In this document: in pieces, positions 47,123 through 56,077 of the stretch
Numbering within the stretch: the first letter of the stretch is position 1
Layout of the letters: every line of letters starts with the position of its first letter
NCBI RefSeq assembly: GCF_035685805.1
Contig: NZ_DASSAB010000034.1
Location: forward strand, 1-64,000
Length of the DNA stretch: 64,000 nucleotides
Direction of reading: 5' to 3'
DNA from: Dyella_A sp035685805
GTDB lineage: Bacteria > Pseudomonadota > Gammaproteobacteria > Xanthomonadales > Rhodanobacteraceae
The notes under the pieces: model-generated
What the model was told of the DNA's origin: nothing
The model's input: only the letters and a program-made list of their open reading frames with translations
Database searches by the model: none
Program-made: the position numbers and the translations under genes

Positions 47123-47872
47123 ATGAGACATCACCACCGCCTTGCCGGCGGCCCCTGGACGGGCTGCGGTGGACACCGCGGCCGCCACGACATGCCGGTT
47201 CACGACATGTCCGGTGACGAGACGCACGAGGGCCGCCGCTGTTCGCCGACAGAAGCGGGACAGCGGTTCGCGGCATTCCGCCACGCCCTGCACGAGCGCA
47301 TGCACGGCATCGGCCGCGGCCGCCGTGGCGGCTTCGGTCCTGCGCGCGGCGGTGATCCCGTCGACTTGGGCGGACTGCGCGGCGGGCGTCACGGCGGCGG
47401 CGGCCGGATGTTCGGTCACGGCGACCTGCGCCTGCTGTTGCTGGCCCTGATCGAACAGCAGGCGCGCCACGGCTACGAGCTGATCCGGATCATCGAGGAC
47501 ATGTTCAACGGCGAATACTCCCCCAGCCCGGGCGCGATCTACCCCACCCTGACCATGCTCGAGGAGATGGGCCACGCGGTGGTGCAGCCGGAAGCGGGCG
47601 GGCGCAAGAGCTACGCCATCACCGAGGCCGGCCGCGCTTATCTCGACGAAAACCGCGAAGCGGTGGAAGCGGTGATGGAGCAGACCCGCCGTAGCGCGCG
47701 CATGGCGGCGCGCGCCGCGATGCCGGCGAGCGTGCACAAGGCCATGCACGCACTCAAGCACGCCCTGCTGATGCGCGGCACCGACTGGACCCGCGCCGAA
47801 GGACAGCGGGTGGCGAAGATCCTCGAGCGGGCAGCCACCGAGATCGCCAGCGGACACGCCGGCGACGGCTGA
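47123..47872 (+). CDS. PadR-family regulator with His-rich N-terminus (YqjI-like)
   Basis: 249 aa. The N-terminal 95 residues are rich in His, Gly and Arg (MRHHHRL, HRGRHDMPVHDM, RGGRHGGGGRMFGHGDL), a likely metal-binding region. A PadR winged helix follows (LLLLALIEQQARHGYELIRIIED, YSPSPGAIYPTLTMLEEMG, GGRKSYAITEAGRAYL). E. coli YqjI has the same layout, responds to nickel/iron and represses yqjH, the ferric reductase gene; here the next gene is the YqjH-like reductase. A GGAGA lies upstream, and two CGATATATCG palindromes lie just ahead. Homology to YqjI is by layout and context. Confidence 0.88.
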   Translation: MRHHHRLAGGPWTGCGGHRGRHDMPVHDMSGDETHEGRRCSPTEAGQRFAAFRHALHERMHGIGRGRRGGFGPARGGDPVDLGGLRGGRHGGGGRMFGHGDLRLLLLALIEQQARHGYELIRIIEDMFNGEYSPSPGAIYPTLTMLEEMGHAVVQPEAGGRKSYAITEAGRAYLDENREAVEAVMEQTRRSARMAARAAMPASVHKAMHALKHALLMRGTDWTRAEGQRVAKILERAATEIASGHAGDG

Positions 47873-48037
47873 GCCGACGCCGGCGTCGACGCCGCGCCGA
47901 CCTGCGCTGCGGTGTGATGGTGACCCGCCGTCACGCCGCAGCCGCCACGACGGCCCGCCGGGCTCGGTCTGCCCGCGCCGATGCGCACGCCGCTTCGCGG
48001 CACCCGGACCCGTGCCCGCCCCGCCGAAGGAGACACC

Positions 48038-48820
48038 ATGACCGACCATGTCCACCGGACGATTCGCCACCCGCTGGTTGCCCGCACGCTCGAAGTGCTG
48101 CGCGTGGAAACGCTGACCCCGCAGATGCGCCGCGTGGTGTTTGGTGGTGAGTCGCTGCGCCACTTCGTCACCGCCGCTGCCGACGACCACGTGAAGCTGT
48201 TCTTCCCCAACGCCGCAGGCGCCATCGTGCGGCCCGAGATGGGGCCCAACGGGCTCGAGCGCGTGCCCGGCGTGGACTATTCGCCGATGCGCGACTACAC
48301 GCCGCGGCACTACGACCCGCAGACCCACGAGCTGACCATCGACTTCGTGCTGCATGGCGACGGCCCGGCCGCCCGCTGGGCCGCGCAGGCCGCACCCGGG
48401 CAGCAGATCGGCGCCGGCGGACCGCGCGGCTCGACGATCATCGCCGACGATTTCGACGCCTACCTGCTGGCCGGCGACGAAAGCGCGCTGCCCGCGATCG
48501 CCCGCCGACTGGACGAGATGCCCGCCGGCACCTCGGCCTGGGTGTTCGTGGAGATCGCCGACCGCTACGAACGCCAGCCGCTCACCTCGCGCACCGAGTT
48601 CGCGCTGACCTGGCTCGAGCGCAGCGGCGTGGCGCCGGCCGAAAGCACCTTGCTGGAGGACGCGCTCGCCGCCTGGACGCCGCCGCCGGGCGATACGTTC
48701 TACTGGATCGCGGCCGAGTCCGAGCGCGCGCGCCGCATGCGCGAGGCCCTGGCCGATCAGGGCGTGCCGAAAGAGCACGTCAAGGCCACCGGCTACTGGA
48801 AGGCCGCGGCGACGCCGTGA
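48038..48820 (+). CDS. Siderophore-interacting FAD/NADPH ferric reductase (YqjH-like)
   Basis: 260-aa cytoplasmic flavoprotein of the SIP family that reduces ferric chelates to release iron. Landmarks: MRRVVFGGESLRHF, DDHVKLFFP, RDYTPRHYD with the FAD-binding R-x-Y-T, then DGPAARWAAQAAPGQQIGAGGPRGS and the C-terminal SIP domain LLAGDESALPAIARRL ending with a TGYWKAA motif. AAGGAG precedes the ATG. It is 165 nt downstream of the YqjI-like repressor and likely in the same unit. It probably protects iron homeostasis under metal stress, by analogy to E. coli. Confidence 0.92.
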   Translation: MTDHVHRTIRHPLVARTLEVLRVETLTPQMRRVVFGGESLRHFVTAAADDHVKLFFPNAAGAIVRPEMGPNGLERVPGVDYSPMRDYTPRHYDPQTHELTIDFVLHGDGPAARWAAQAAPGQQIGAGGPRGSTIIADDFDAYLLAGDESALPAIARRLDEMPAGTSAWVFVEIADRYERQPLTSRTEFALTWLERSGVAPAESTLLEDALAAWTPPPGDTFYWIAAESERARRMREALADQGVPKEHVKATGYWKAAATP

Positions 48821-48962
48821 GCCCACGCCGCGCCCGGCGGCGATGAATCGCCGCTGCGGCAAACACGCGGCGAGCACGGAATCTTGCCGCCCCGGCGGGT
48901 ATGCCGGTACGGAGCGCTCGCCCCCACGGCGGTGCCACACCGTCAATGGCCGGAGGAAATGG

Positions 48963-51152
48963 ATGAAACGCAGCGGGAAAATCGCGACCTGGATCGGCGG
49001 CGTGCTGCTCGCGCTGGTCACGCTGCTGGTGCTGGTGGTGATCTTCTTCGACTGGAACCGGATCAAGCCGTTCATCAACGACAAGGTCAGCCAGGCGATC
49101 GGCCGCTCCTTCGCCATCCGCGGTGATCTCTCCGTGGCGTGGACAACTGACCACACGGGCCATGGCCTCGCCGCCGTACTGCCGTGGCCGCAGTTCACGG
49201 CGCGCGACATCGTGGTGGCCAACCCGGACTGGGCCGAGGCACCGCGGTTCGCCCACCTGGACGCGCTGCGCTTCCGGCTGTCGCCGCTGCCGCTGCTGGC
49301 ACACCGCATCGTGGTGCCCTCGTTTCAGCTGGTGCAGCCGAGCGTGAACCTGGAGCGGGATCGGCCCACCCGCAACAACTGGACCTTCACCGTGGGCAAG
49401 GGCGATACGCCATCGCGCTGGTCGCTGCAGCTGGGCGACATCGGCTTCGACCGCGGCCGGATCCGCTACGACGACGCCCCGCGCAAGGCGGATGTGACGA
49501 TCGCGATCACGCCGCTGCAGCAGGCCATTCCCTACGCGCAGATGGTCGCCGCCACCGAACAGGACGCCCGGGCACAGGCGCGCAAGAGCGCCGGCGCCGC
49601 GGCCGGCAAGGCCGTGGCCCGCGGGGGCGACGGCGACGACGCGCAGGCGCAGCCGGCGAAAGCGGCATCCACCGGCCGTGTCGAACCCGACCGCACGCGC
49701 GTCGCTGCCCGCGACACGCGCTACCAGTTCCAGTGGAAAGCCAGCGGCAGCTATCAGGGCGTGCCGGTGGACGGTACCGGTCGCATCGGCGCCGTGCTCG
49801 CACTGCAGCGCGACAACGAGCCGTTCCCGGTGCAGGCGCGGGTGCGGGTCGGCGACACCCACATCGGGCTGGTTGGCACACTCACCGATCCGCTGCACCT
49901 GGGCGCGCTGGACCTGCGCCTGTGGTTCGCCGGCTCCAGCATGGCCAGGCTTTATCCGCTGATCGGGGTAACCCTGCCGGACACCCGCCCGTATGCCACC
50001 GGCGGCCGCCTGCAGGCGACGCTGGACAAGGACGCGAACCGCTTCAGCTATCGCGACTTTCACGGCCGCGTGGGCGACAGCGACCTGTACGGTGACCTGC
50101 TGTTCGTCACCGGCAGCGCACGCCCCAAGCTCAGCGGCAACCTGCACTCGCAGCGGCTGGAGTTCGGCGACCTGGCACCGCTGATCGGCGTCCATGGCGA
50201 TGACGACAAGACCGCGCAGGACGACGGCCCCGCGCCACCACCGGGCCAGGTCCTGCCGGTCGAACCGTTCCGCACGGATCGCTGGAAGGCCATGGATGCC
50301 GACGTGAGCTTCAAGGCGGCGCACATCGCGCACGTCAAGGCGCTGCCGATCGACTCGCTCGACACCCACGTGACCATGGACGACGGCCTGCTGCACCTGG
50401 ACCCGCTGCAGTTCGGCCTGGCCGACGGCCACGTGCGCGGAGCGCTGCGCCTGGACGGCAGCCGCGAGCCGATGCGCGGATCGATCCAGCTGCACGCGCG
50501 ACACCTGCAGCTGAAGAAGATGTTCCCCACCTTCGAGCCGATGCGCACCAGCCTCGGCGAGATCAACGGCGACACCGACCTGGACGCGAGCGGCAACTCG
50601 GTGGCCGCACTGCTCGGCAGCGCCGACGGCGAGCTGAAGCTGCTGATGAACGACGGCGCGATCAGCAAGACGCTGCTGGAAACGGCCGGCCTCAACCTCG
50701 GCAATGTCGTCATCCGCAAACTGTTCGGCGACAAGACCGTGCAGATCAACTGCGCCGCCAGCGACTTTGCGGCCAAAGACGGCGTGTTCTCCACCCAGCT
50801 GTTCGTGTTCGACACCACCGATGCGCGGATCACCGTGGACGGCACCGTCGACCTGGGCACGGAGAAGCTTGATCTCGACGTAAAGCCGCAGACCAAGGGT
50901 CTGCGCATCCTGTCGCTGCGCTCGCCGCTGTACGTGCGCGGCACGCTGAAGAACCCCGACGTGGGCGTGCATGCCGGGCCGCTGGCATTGCGTGCCGCCG
51001 GTGCGGTGGCGCTGGGCGCGGTGGCCGCACCGGCGGCAGCGCTGCTGGCGCTGGTGTCGCCCGATCACGACGAGTCGGGCAACACCTGCCGCACGGTGCT
51101 GGGCAAGCTGCGCAGCGAGGGCAAGCCGGAGCCGACGCACGCCGGGAAATAG
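48963..51152 (+). CDS. AsmA-family envelope protein
   Basis: 729 aa, one N-terminal membrane anchor (about 7-30, IATWIGGVLLALVTLLVLVV), AsmA N-terminal region (DWNRIKPFINDKVSQAIGRSFAI), an Ala/Lys/Arg-rich insert (about 200-235), and the AsmA C-terminal domain (LGEINGDTDLDASGNSVAALLGSADG). AsmA proteins are repeating-beta-groove bridges thought to move phospholipids between membranes. Size is close to the E. coli YhjG/AsmA2 type. The start is set by a strong GGAGG. Confidence 0.88.
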   Translation: MKRSGKIATWIGGVLLALVTLLVLVVIFFDWNRIKPFINDKVSQAIGRSFAIRGDLSVAWTTDHTGHGLAAVLPWPQFTARDIVVANPDWAEAPRFAHLDALRFRLSPLPLLAHRIVVPSFQLVQPSVNLERDRPTRNNWTFTVGKGDTPSRWSLQLGDIGFDRGRIRYDDAPRKADVTIAITPLQQAIPYAQMVAATEQDARAQARKSAGAAAGKAVARGGDGDDAQAQPAKAASTGRVEPDRTRVAARDTRYQFQWKASGSYQGVPVDGTGRIGAVLALQRDNEPFPVQARVRVGDTHIGLVGTLTDPLHLGALDLRLWFAGSSMARLYPLIGVTLPDTRPYATGGRLQATLDKDANRFSYRDFHGRVGDSDLYGDLLFVTGSARPKLSGNLHSQRLEFGDLAPLIGVHGDDDKTAQDDGPAPPPGQVLPVEPFRTDRWKAMDADVSFKAAHIAHVKALPIDSLDTHVTMDDGLLHLDPLQFGLADGHVRGALRLDGSREPMRGSIQLHARHLQLKKMFPTFEPMRTSLGEINGDTDLDASGNSVAALLGSADGELKLLMNDGAISKTLLETAGLNLGNVVIRKLFGDKTVQINCAASDFAAKDGVFSTQLFVFDTTDARITVDGTVDLGTEKLDLDVKPQTKGLRILSLRSPLYVRGTLKNPDVGVHAGPLALRAAGAVALGAVAAPAAALLALVSPDHDESGNTCRTVLGKLRSEGKPEPTHAGK

Positions 51153-51200
51153 CCGGAGGCGCCGCTAGAATGGCGCCCTTCTCCGCTCCGATCCCCTGTC

Positions 51201-52130
51201 ATGGCACCGATCAGCAAGGCCCGTCTGCAGATCCACTTCTGCGTGCTGCTGTGGGGGTTCACGGCGATCCTCGGCAAGCTGATCACCCTGCCCGCGCTGC
51301 CGCTGGTGTGGTGGCGGATGCTGCTGGTGGCGGTGGCGCTGCTGCTGGTGCCGCGGGTCTGGCGCGGGCTGCTCGCCATGCCGGCGCGGTTGCGCTGGGC
51401 CTATGCGGGCATCGGCGTGTTGGTGTCGCTGCACTGGTTGACCTTCTATGCCGCGATCAAGCTCTCCAATGCCTCGGTGGGCGCCACCTGCATTGCGCTG
51501 GGGCCGGTGTTCCTGTCTTTCATCGAACCGTGGATCGCCCGGCGCCGGTTCGACACCCGCGAGCTGCTGATTGCGGTGGCGGTGGTGCCGGGCGTGGCGA
51601 TGGTGGTGGGCGGCGTGCCGCACGGCATGCGTATCGGCATTGCGGTGGGCGCGCTGTCGGCGCTGTTCGTGGCGCTGTTCGGGGCATTCAACAAGCGGCT
51701 GGTGGATCACGGCGATCCGCTCACCGTCACCTGCCTGGAGCTGGGCACCGGCACGCTGTTCCTGACCGCGCTGGCGCCACTGATGCCGCATGCCGGCAGC
51801 GCCTTCATGCTGCCGAGCCTGCACGACACCTGGATGCTGCTGGCGCTGAGCTTCGGCTGCACGCTGCTGCCGTTCGCGCTGGCGCTGGTGGCGCTGCGGC
51901 ACCTGAGCGCGTTCGGCATCCAGATGGTGACCAACCTGGAGCCGGTCTATTCGATCGTGCTGGCGATCGTGCTGCTGGGCGAGCAGCGCGAACTGCACGC
52001 GTGGTTCTACGTGGGCGTGGTGGTGATCATCGGCGCGGTGTTCATCCATCCGCTGCTGCACCGGCACGAAGGCGAGGCCACCGCGCCGGAGTTGCTGGGC
52101 ACGGCCGAAAGCCACAACGTGGTGGAGTGA
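51201..52130 (+). CDS. EamA/DMT-superfamily transporter
   Basis: 309 aa, about ten membrane helices in two EamA repeats (first opening LQIHFCVLLWGFTAILGKL; second around NKRLVDHGDPLTVTCLELG). It has the conserved NLEPVYSIVLAIVLLGE near the C-terminus. Likely exporter or importer of small metabolites; the substrate is unknown. Confidence 0.88.
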   Translation: MAPISKARLQIHFCVLLWGFTAILGKLITLPALPLVWWRMLLVAVALLLVPRVWRGLLAMPARLRWAYAGIGVLVSLHWLTFYAAIKLSNASVGATCIALGPVFLSFIEPWIARRRFDTRELLIAVAVVPGVAMVVGGVPHGMRIGIAVGALSALFVALFGAFNKRLVDHGDPLTVTCLELGTGTLFLTALAPLMPHAGSAFMLPSLHDTWMLLALSFGCTLLPFALALVALRHLSAFGIQMVTNLEPVYSIVLAIVLLGEQRELHAWFYVGVVVIIGAVFIHPLLHRHEGEATAPELLGTAESHNVVE

Positions 52131-52191
52131 CCGCCGCGGGGCCGCCGCGGCGGCTCCCCTATACTGGCCGGCCCCGCCTGCCGTGACCGCC

Positions 52192-53130
52192 ATGAACTAT
52201 CGCCACGCCTTTCACGCCGGCAACTTCGCCGACGTACTCAAGCACACCGTGCTGCTGGCGCTGATCGAGGCGCTGCAGGCCAAGCCCACGCCGTTCGCGT
52301 TCATCGACACCCACGCCGGCAGCGGCTGCTACGCGCTGGACGGGCGCGAGGCGGGCAAGACCGGCGAATACAAGGAAGGCATCCACCGGCTGCTGTTTCC
52401 CGACCTGGGCGCATCGGACGCGAGCTCCTCCGCGCTGCCACCGCTGCTGCGGCGCTGGCTCGATGCGATCCTCGCGCTGCCCGGCAACGAGGACGGCCTG
52501 AAGCTCTACCCCGGCTCGCCGCTGCAGGTGGCCCGCGCGCTGCGCGGGATCGACAGCGCACAGTTGTGCGAACTGCATCCGGAGGAAGCCGCGCGACTGC
52601 GCGAGCTGTTTCATCACGATGCCCGCGTGCACGTGCACCACCGCAACGGCTACGAGGCGCTCAAGGCGCTGGTGCCGCCGAAGGAAAAACGCGGCCTGGT
52701 GCTGATCGACCCGCCGTACGAGGCGCAGGAAGCGGAGTACCGGCTGATCGAGCAGGCGCTCAAGGGCGCCATCGAGCGCTGGCCCACGGGCATGTACGCG
52801 GTGTGGTATCCGATCAAGCAGCGCAGCCAGGTGCAGCCGTTCCTGCGCGGGCTGCAGCACGGCATCGCGCGGCGCGTGCTGCGGGCGGAGCTGCTGGTGC
52901 ATCCGGACGACTCGCCGCTGCGGCTCAACGGCTCGGGGATGGTGGTGCTGAACGCCCCGTGGAATCTCGACGCGACCCTGCGCGAGCCGCTCCGCGCCCT
53001 GGCACGCCTGCTCGGCCAGGGCCGGCCGGCGGAATGGAAGCTGGAGTGGCTGGCCAACGACAGCGCCGAGCCGGCTACCGCCGCCCCTGCCGCACGCCGG
53101 GCACCACCGCGTTCACCCCGACCGCGCTAA
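52192..53130 (+). CDS. rlmJ: 23S rRNA (adenine2030-N6)-methyltransferase
   Basis: 312 aa RlmJ/ComJ family: the opening MNYRHAFHAGNFADVLKH is near invariant, then DTHAGSGCY for SAM binding and the catalytic LIDPPYE (DPPY) motif of N6-adenine methyltransferases near residue 170. It modifies A2030 of 23S rRNA. A Pro/Ala/Arg-rich tail (last about 20 residues) is extra. The start is three codons inside the first ATG of the frame. TATACT lies about 30 nt upstream as a possible -10. Confidence 0.94.
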   Translation: MNYRHAFHAGNFADVLKHTVLLALIEALQAKPTPFAFIDTHAGSGCYALDGREAGKTGEYKEGIHRLLFPDLGASDASSSALPPLLRRWLDAILALPGNEDGLKLYPGSPLQVARALRGIDSAQLCELHPEEAARLRELFHHDARVHVHHRNGYEALKALVPPKEKRGLVLIDPPYEAQEAEYRLIEQALKGAIERWPTGMYAVWYPIKQRSQVQPFLRGLQHGIARRVLRAELLVHPDDSPLRLNGSGMVVLNAPWNLDATLREPLRALARLLGQGRPAEWKLEWLANDSAEPATAAPAARRAPPRSPRPR

Positions 53131-53235
53131 CCTGCGCTCCCGGCAGGCCGCTGCGGCCTTCACGGCCGAGCGATCAGGATGTTGGTAATCGTGCTCGCGC
53201 CGCCCTGCCATGCCGCGTCGCCCAGGAGTTCTGCC

Positions 53236-53745
53236 ATGCGCCCTGTCCGCTTCCTCGCCCCGTTGCTCGCCCCCGCCGCCATGCTCGCGCTCGCCGCCTG
53301 CGCCCCGGCGCCCATCTACAAGCCCAGCACCGACGCCGTGGCGGCGGTGCCGTTCGAGGTGGCGCGCAGTCCGGAGCGCTTTGCCAACGGCAGCGTGATC
53401 TGGGGCGGCCGCGTTGTGGCGGTCAACAACCTCGCCGACCACAGCGAGATCGAGGTGCTCGCGTATCCGCTGGACAAGTCGCAGCGGCCGAAGGTGAGCG
53501 ACTCCGGCAACGGCCGTTTCATCGCGGTGATCAAGGGCTTCGTCGAGCCGATGGCCTACCCCGATGGCGCGCTGATCACCGTCAGCGGCAAGCTCGACGG
53601 CAGCCGCGCCGGCCGGGTCGGCGCGGCCGACTACGTGTTCCCGCTGGTCCAGGTCGACCAGGCGCACGCGTGGACCGCCGAGGAAATGCGATCGGGCCAC
53701 AGCAACGTGCACTTCGGCGTGGGCCTTGGCGTGGGCATCCGCTGA
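53236..53745 (+). CDS. Slp-family outer-membrane lipoprotein
   Basis: 169 aa with lipobox LAAC (mature Cys about 21) and the Slp pattern (VIWGGRVVAVNNLADHSEIEVLAYPLD, GRFIAVIKGFVEP, GALITVSGKLDG). Slp proteins are starvation- or acid-induced outer-membrane lipoproteins with unknown function. AGGAG precedes the ATG. Confidence 0.88.
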   Translation: MRPVRFLAPLLAPAAMLALAACAPAPIYKPSTDAVAAVPFEVARSPERFANGSVIWGGRVVAVNNLADHSEIEVLAYPLDKSQRPKVSDSGNGRFIAVIKGFVEPMAYPDGALITVSGKLDGSRAGRVGAADYVFPLVQVDQAHAWTAEEMRSGHSNVHFGVGLGVGIR

Positions 53746-53815
53746 AGCGCGGCCGGTCGCAAGGAGCTGCGACGCCACTACACTGTGCGGCCCGATCCGT
53801 GATGGAACACCGCGC

Positions 53816-54724
53816 ATGTCCGGCCACGCCAATTCGCTGAAGGCGATCTTCCTCGCGCTCGGCGCGAACTTTGCGATCTTCCTTGCCAAGCTGGTCGCCG
53901 CGTTGATGACCGGCTCCGGCGCCATGCTTGCCGAGGCGGTGCATTCGCTGGCCGACTGCGGCAACCAGGGCCTGCTGCTGCTGGGCATCCGGCAGACCAA
54001 GCGGCCTCCCTCCGATGAATTCCCGCTCGGCTGGGGCCGCGCGATGTACTTCTGGTCGTTCCTCGTCGCGATCCTGCTGTTCAGCGTGGGCGGCATGTTT
54101 TCGGTCTACGAGGGCGTGCACAAGCTTGGCCACCCGGAGCCGCTCAAGTGGCCGTGGCTGGCGCTGGGCGTGCTGGTGTTCGGCATCGTCGCCGAGGGCA
54201 TCTCGATGCGCGGCTGCATGCAGGAGGTGAACAAGGCCCGCGGCGACCAGCCGCTGTGGACGTGGTTCCGCCAGACGCGCTCCAGCGAGCTGCTGGTGAT
54301 CTTCGGCGAAGACCTCGCCGCCCTGCTCGGCCTGTGCCTGGCGGCGCTGGCGATCGGCGCGACCATGCTCACCGGCAATCTGATGTACGACGCCATCGGC
54401 ACGCTCGCCATTGGCGTGCTGCTGCTGGTGGTCGCCGTGCTGCTGGCGGTGGAGGTGAAGGCGCTGCTGATCGGCCAGGGCGTGGAGCCACGTCGCCGCG
54501 CCGAGCTGCTCACGTTTCTCAAGAGCCGGCCGGAGGTGGCCGATGTGCTCAACCTCATCACCCTGCAGATGGGCCCGGACGTGATGGTGGCGGTGAAGGC
54601 CAGGATGGAACCGACCAGCTCCGACCGTGGCCTGATCGAAGCGATCAACACGGTCGAGGCGGCGATGAAGGCCGAGTTCGAAGACATCCGCTGGAGCTTC
54701 TTCGAGCCCGACCTCACCGACTGA
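53816..54724 (+). CDS. Cation diffusion facilitator family transporter
   Basis: 302 aa with about six membrane helices: ALGANFAIFLAKLVAALMTGSGAMLAEAVHSLADCGNQ, with the metal-site Glu/His/Asp (AEAVHSLAD). A second site appears as VIFGEDLAALLG, in place of the usual HxxxD (here E-D). This is the branch related to SLC30A9-like proteins rather than ZitB. The C-terminal cytoplasmic domain (about 210-302) is kept. Zinc or manganese export is the family guess; the altered second site makes the ion uncertain. It starts 70 nt after slp. Confidence 0.87.
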   Translation: MSGHANSLKAIFLALGANFAIFLAKLVAALMTGSGAMLAEAVHSLADCGNQGLLLLGIRQTKRPPSDEFPLGWGRAMYFWSFLVAILLFSVGGMFSVYEGVHKLGHPEPLKWPWLALGVLVFGIVAEGISMRGCMQEVNKARGDQPLWTWFRQTRSSELLVIFGEDLAALLGLCLAALAIGATMLTGNLMYDAIGTLAIGVLLLVVAVLLAVEVKALLIGQGVEPRRRAELLTFLKSRPEVADVLNLITLQMGPDVMVAVKARMEPTSSDRGLIEAINTVEAAMKAEFEDIRWSFFEPDLTD

Positions 54725-54734
54725 CGCAGCGAGA

Positions 54735-55124
54735 TCACTTCGGCTGGAGCAGGTCCCACGGGTTGCCGTACAGGTCCTCGAATACCGCCACGGTGGCGTA
54801 GGGCTCCTCGCGCGGCGCTTCACGGAAGCGCACGCCCGCCTGCACCATCCGCGCATGGTCGGCATGGAAGTCGTCGGTATGCAGGAACAACAGCACGCGC
54901 CCGCCGCCCTGGCGTCCAACCGCGGCCGCTTGTTCCGCACCGACAGCCCGCGCCAGCAGCAGGCCGGCACCGTCGCTGCCCGGTGGGGTGACCACTACCC
55001 AGCGCTTGCCACTGCCCTGCGGCGTATCCTCCCGCAGGCAGAAACCGGCGATGCGGGTGAACCAGTCGATCGCTTCGTCGTAGTCGTTTACCAGCAGGGT
55101 GACCAGGCCGAGCGTCTGCGCCAT
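54735..55124 (-). CDS. VOC-family (glyoxalase-fold) protein
   Basis: 129 aa with vicinal-oxygen-chelate repeats: LGLVTLLVNDYDEAIDWFTRIAGF opening and VFEDLYGNPWDLLQ closing with the usual metal Glu replaced by Asp. Typical of small stand-alone glyoxalase/bleomycin-resistance-like proteins of unknown substrate. The AAGGAG 8 nt upstream sets the start. Confidence 0.85.
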   Translation of the reverse strand: MAQTLGLVTLLVNDYDEAIDWFTRIAGFCLREDTPQGSGKRWVVVTPPGSDGAGLLLARAVGAEQAAAVGRQGGGRVLLFLHTDDFHADHARMVQAGVRFREAPREEPYATVAVFEDLYGNPWDLLQPK

Positions 55125-55270
55125 GGGTGCTCCTTCGATGGGCGGCGGGGAAGCGGCGATGATGCCATGCGCTGCGAGCGGGCAGATTGCCGCAGCGCGG
55201 CACGAACAGCCGGGACGGGTTGGCAATGGCTCAGGCTGTTAATGTTGCAGTGCGGTAGATACGCTAGAGT

Positions 55271-55906
55271 ATGGGAATGAACGCCATGCTTGCTCCCCTC
55301 CCCGATCCGCTCGTCACGCACCGCCCGATCCCGCCGCGCAGCAGCGATCGTTTCGCGCCCCGGCCGCTGCCTGCCGCTGATCGCGGCCCGGTGGACGATG
55401 CGGGCGAGCGGGTCAGCACCCGCGACGGCCGCGGCCTGCTCCTGCGCAGCATCGAGCCGACCGACGTGGCCGCGCTGCAGCGTTGTTTCGCGCGGCTCTC
55501 GCCGGAGGACATCCGTCGCCGGTTCCTGCACTCGATGTCCGAGCTGCCCGAGCCGATGGCGCAGCGCCTGTGCCAGATCCGCCCCGCGCTGGAAACCGCG
55601 CTGGTGCTGATGGACACCACGGTCGAGCCGCACGAGATGCGCGGCGTGGGCCGCATCTATGTGGACGAGGCGGCCAACAGCGCCGAGTTTTCCGTGCTGG
55701 TGGAGCACGACTGGGCACGACTGGGCCTCGGCGCCCTGTTGATGCAGCGCTTGGTGGACGACTGCCGGCGCCGTGGCCTGCACGAGATCTGGGGCTACGT
55801 GCTGATGGAGAACCGCCCCATGCTCGAGCTTTGCCGCGAACTGGGCTTCCAGCGTCGCGCCGCCACCGACGAACCCGGCACCGCCCAGATCTCGCTGAAG
55901 CTGTAA
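55271..55906 (+). CDS. GNAT-family N-acetyltransferase
   Basis: 211 aa; the acetyltransferase fold starts near residue 55 (GLLLRSIEPTDVAALQRCF) and has the acetyl-CoA loop LGLGALLMQRLVDDC and ELGFQRR. It resembles the C-terminal domain of Pat/PatZ-type protein acetyltransferases (RLSPEDIRRRF). A PrpE-type synthetase, a classic Pat target, is encoded earlier in the window, but no direct link is shown. The first 45 residues are Pro/Arg-rich. Confidence 0.82.
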   Translation: MGMNAMLAPLPDPLVTHRPIPPRSSDRFAPRPLPAADRGPVDDAGERVSTRDGRGLLLRSIEPTDVAALQRCFARLSPEDIRRRFLHSMSELPEPMAQRLCQIRPALETALVLMDTTVEPHEMRGVGRIYVDEAANSAEFSVLVEHDWARLGLGALLMQRLVDDCRRRGLHEIWGYVLMENRPMLELCRELGFQRRAATDEPGTAQISLKL

Positions 55907-56077
55907 CCGCGGCGCTGGCTGCGGGGCAACGCCGCCTCCGGTCGCCGACGCGGCCTGCGGACGCAGCCTGCCCGCTGGTCGCTGCGACAGTGCCGCCGCC
56001 AGCCGGTGACGGTGCCCGCGGTACACTTGGACGCTTTACCCGCGCCTCCCGCGCGTCGACGAGCCCTGCGCCAGTCC

